Positions 63,666-64,000 of a DNA stretch of 64,000 bases are shown in pieces. The first letter of the stretch is position 1. Each line of letters opens with the position of its first letter. Both the position numbers and the translations under genes were made by a program. This DNA comes from Streptomyces sp. ALI-76-A (GTDB lineage: Bacteria > Actinomycetota > Actinomycetes > Streptomycetales > Streptomycetaceae). The notes beneath the pieces are model-generated. The model made no database searches and was not told where the DNA came from. It was given only the letters and a program-made list of their open reading frames with translations. The stretch covers positions 1-64,000 of the forward strand of contig NZ_JASVWB010000002.1 of the NCBI RefSeq assembly GCF_030287445.1. Direction: 5' to 3'.

Positions 63666-64000
63666 TCAAGCACCACCGACGGTCGTCAACTGCGCCAACT
63701 GGTTCTGCCACGGCGGGTTGGGACCGGCAACCGAGCAGGTCAGGGCGGCGACCCGAGTGCCGAACCGGCAGGCTTCCGCGACATCGTCGAGACGGAGATC
63801 AGCCAGCCGGCCACCGAGGAGGCCGTGGGCGCCGAGGTGGTGCAGCAGCCCGGCGGTGAAGGAGTCCCCCGCGCCGACCGTGTCGACGACCTGCGTGGCC
63901 ACCGCGGGCACTTGCAGCCGTTCGCCGTCGAGTGAGACCAGGGCGCCACCGGCTCCGAGCGTGATCACGACGAGCCTCGCCCCGGCGGCGTGCCAGGTGT
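63666..64000 (-). CDS. PfkB-family carbohydrate kinase (fructokinase-like), 5' end outside the window
   Basis: The C-terminal 111 residues of a ribokinase-type kinase. The signature VVDTVGAGDSFTAGLLHHLG carries the catalytic Asp and the anion hole, preceded by VVITLGAGGALVSL. Next to fructan genes, phosphorylation of released fructose is the likely role. The start lies beyond position 64000. Confidence 0.85.
   Translation of the reverse strand, partial: TWHAAGARLVVITLGAGGALVSLDGERLQVPAVATQVVDTVGAGDSFTAGLLHHLGAHGLLGGRLADLRLDDVAEACRFGTRVAALTCSVAGPNPPWQNQLAQLTTVGGA

Noticed and set aside
1..64000. CRISPR array or tRNA/rRNA genes
   Set aside because: No regularly spaced direct repeats and no tRNA-like cloverleaf or rRNA sequence noticed on reading; a dedicated scan was not possible.

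Overview
The window is high-GC actinobacterial DNA, most likely a Streptomyces chromosome arm or a large linear replicon. The support is pervasive G/C-ending codons, GTG starts, ATGA/GTGA gene overlaps, an ECF41 (SigJ-type) sigma unit, a DUF6207 protein, SpoIIE/STAS partner-switching genes and a terminal-type helicase-associated-domain protein.

Left part (1-41 kb): an accessory region full of insertion sequences and decaying genes. A large helicase (78-2588) faces a Tn554-like recombinase trio (6604-2623). The catalytic tyrosine codon of the second recombinase is an amber stop. Next comes a pile-up of nested elements: an IS30 member inside an IS256 member, which abuts a cut ISL3 gene, then an IS630 member and an IS5 remnant (6.64-11.47 kb). 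Intact islands lie between the wrecks: sigJ with an FAD oxidoreductase; a divergent MerR/SDR pair; a YdeI protein; a membrane/coiled-coil gene pair; a CGNR regulator divergent from a LysE exporter; a SpoIIE-type phosphatase; cspA-like; two CorC/CNNM-type CBS proteins; and a STAS protein. Broken genes include a replication-relaxation protein, nhaA, an anti-sigma ATPase, an ATP-dependent DNA ligase (fragments at three places) and several transposases. Many carry single missing bases.

The most interesting object is at 33785-35891. It is a 2107-bp segment bounded by 51-bp terminal inverted repeats (48/51 identical) and a perfect 7-bp target duplication, sitting inside an ISL3 transposase gene. 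Removing it restores the ISL3 reading frame exactly. It holds no transposase. It carries only a DeoR-type regulator divergent from a DUF4406/deoxyribosyltransferase-like gene and a NUDIX hydrolase, so it looks like a non-autonomous mobile cargo cassette.

Right part (41-64 kb): ordinary, intact genes. An MFS transporter and a LysR regulator stand beside a seven-gene catabolic operon (FAH, cyclase, FAD monooxygenase, amidohydrolase, extradiol dioxygenase, FAH, SDR). An eighth gene, a 3-oxoacid CoA-transferase subunit, is cut by an IS6 element, which is itself fused to a LysR fragment. The window ends in a fructan-utilisation locus: ABC importer (binding protein and two permeases), an intracellular GH32, a LacI regulator, a small monooxygenase-like protein, a secreted GH32 with modules inserted in its catalytic domain, and the end of a PfkB sugar kinase. 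Together these would hydrolyse levan or inulin outside the cell, import the products, hydrolyse them again and phosphorylate fructose under LacI control.
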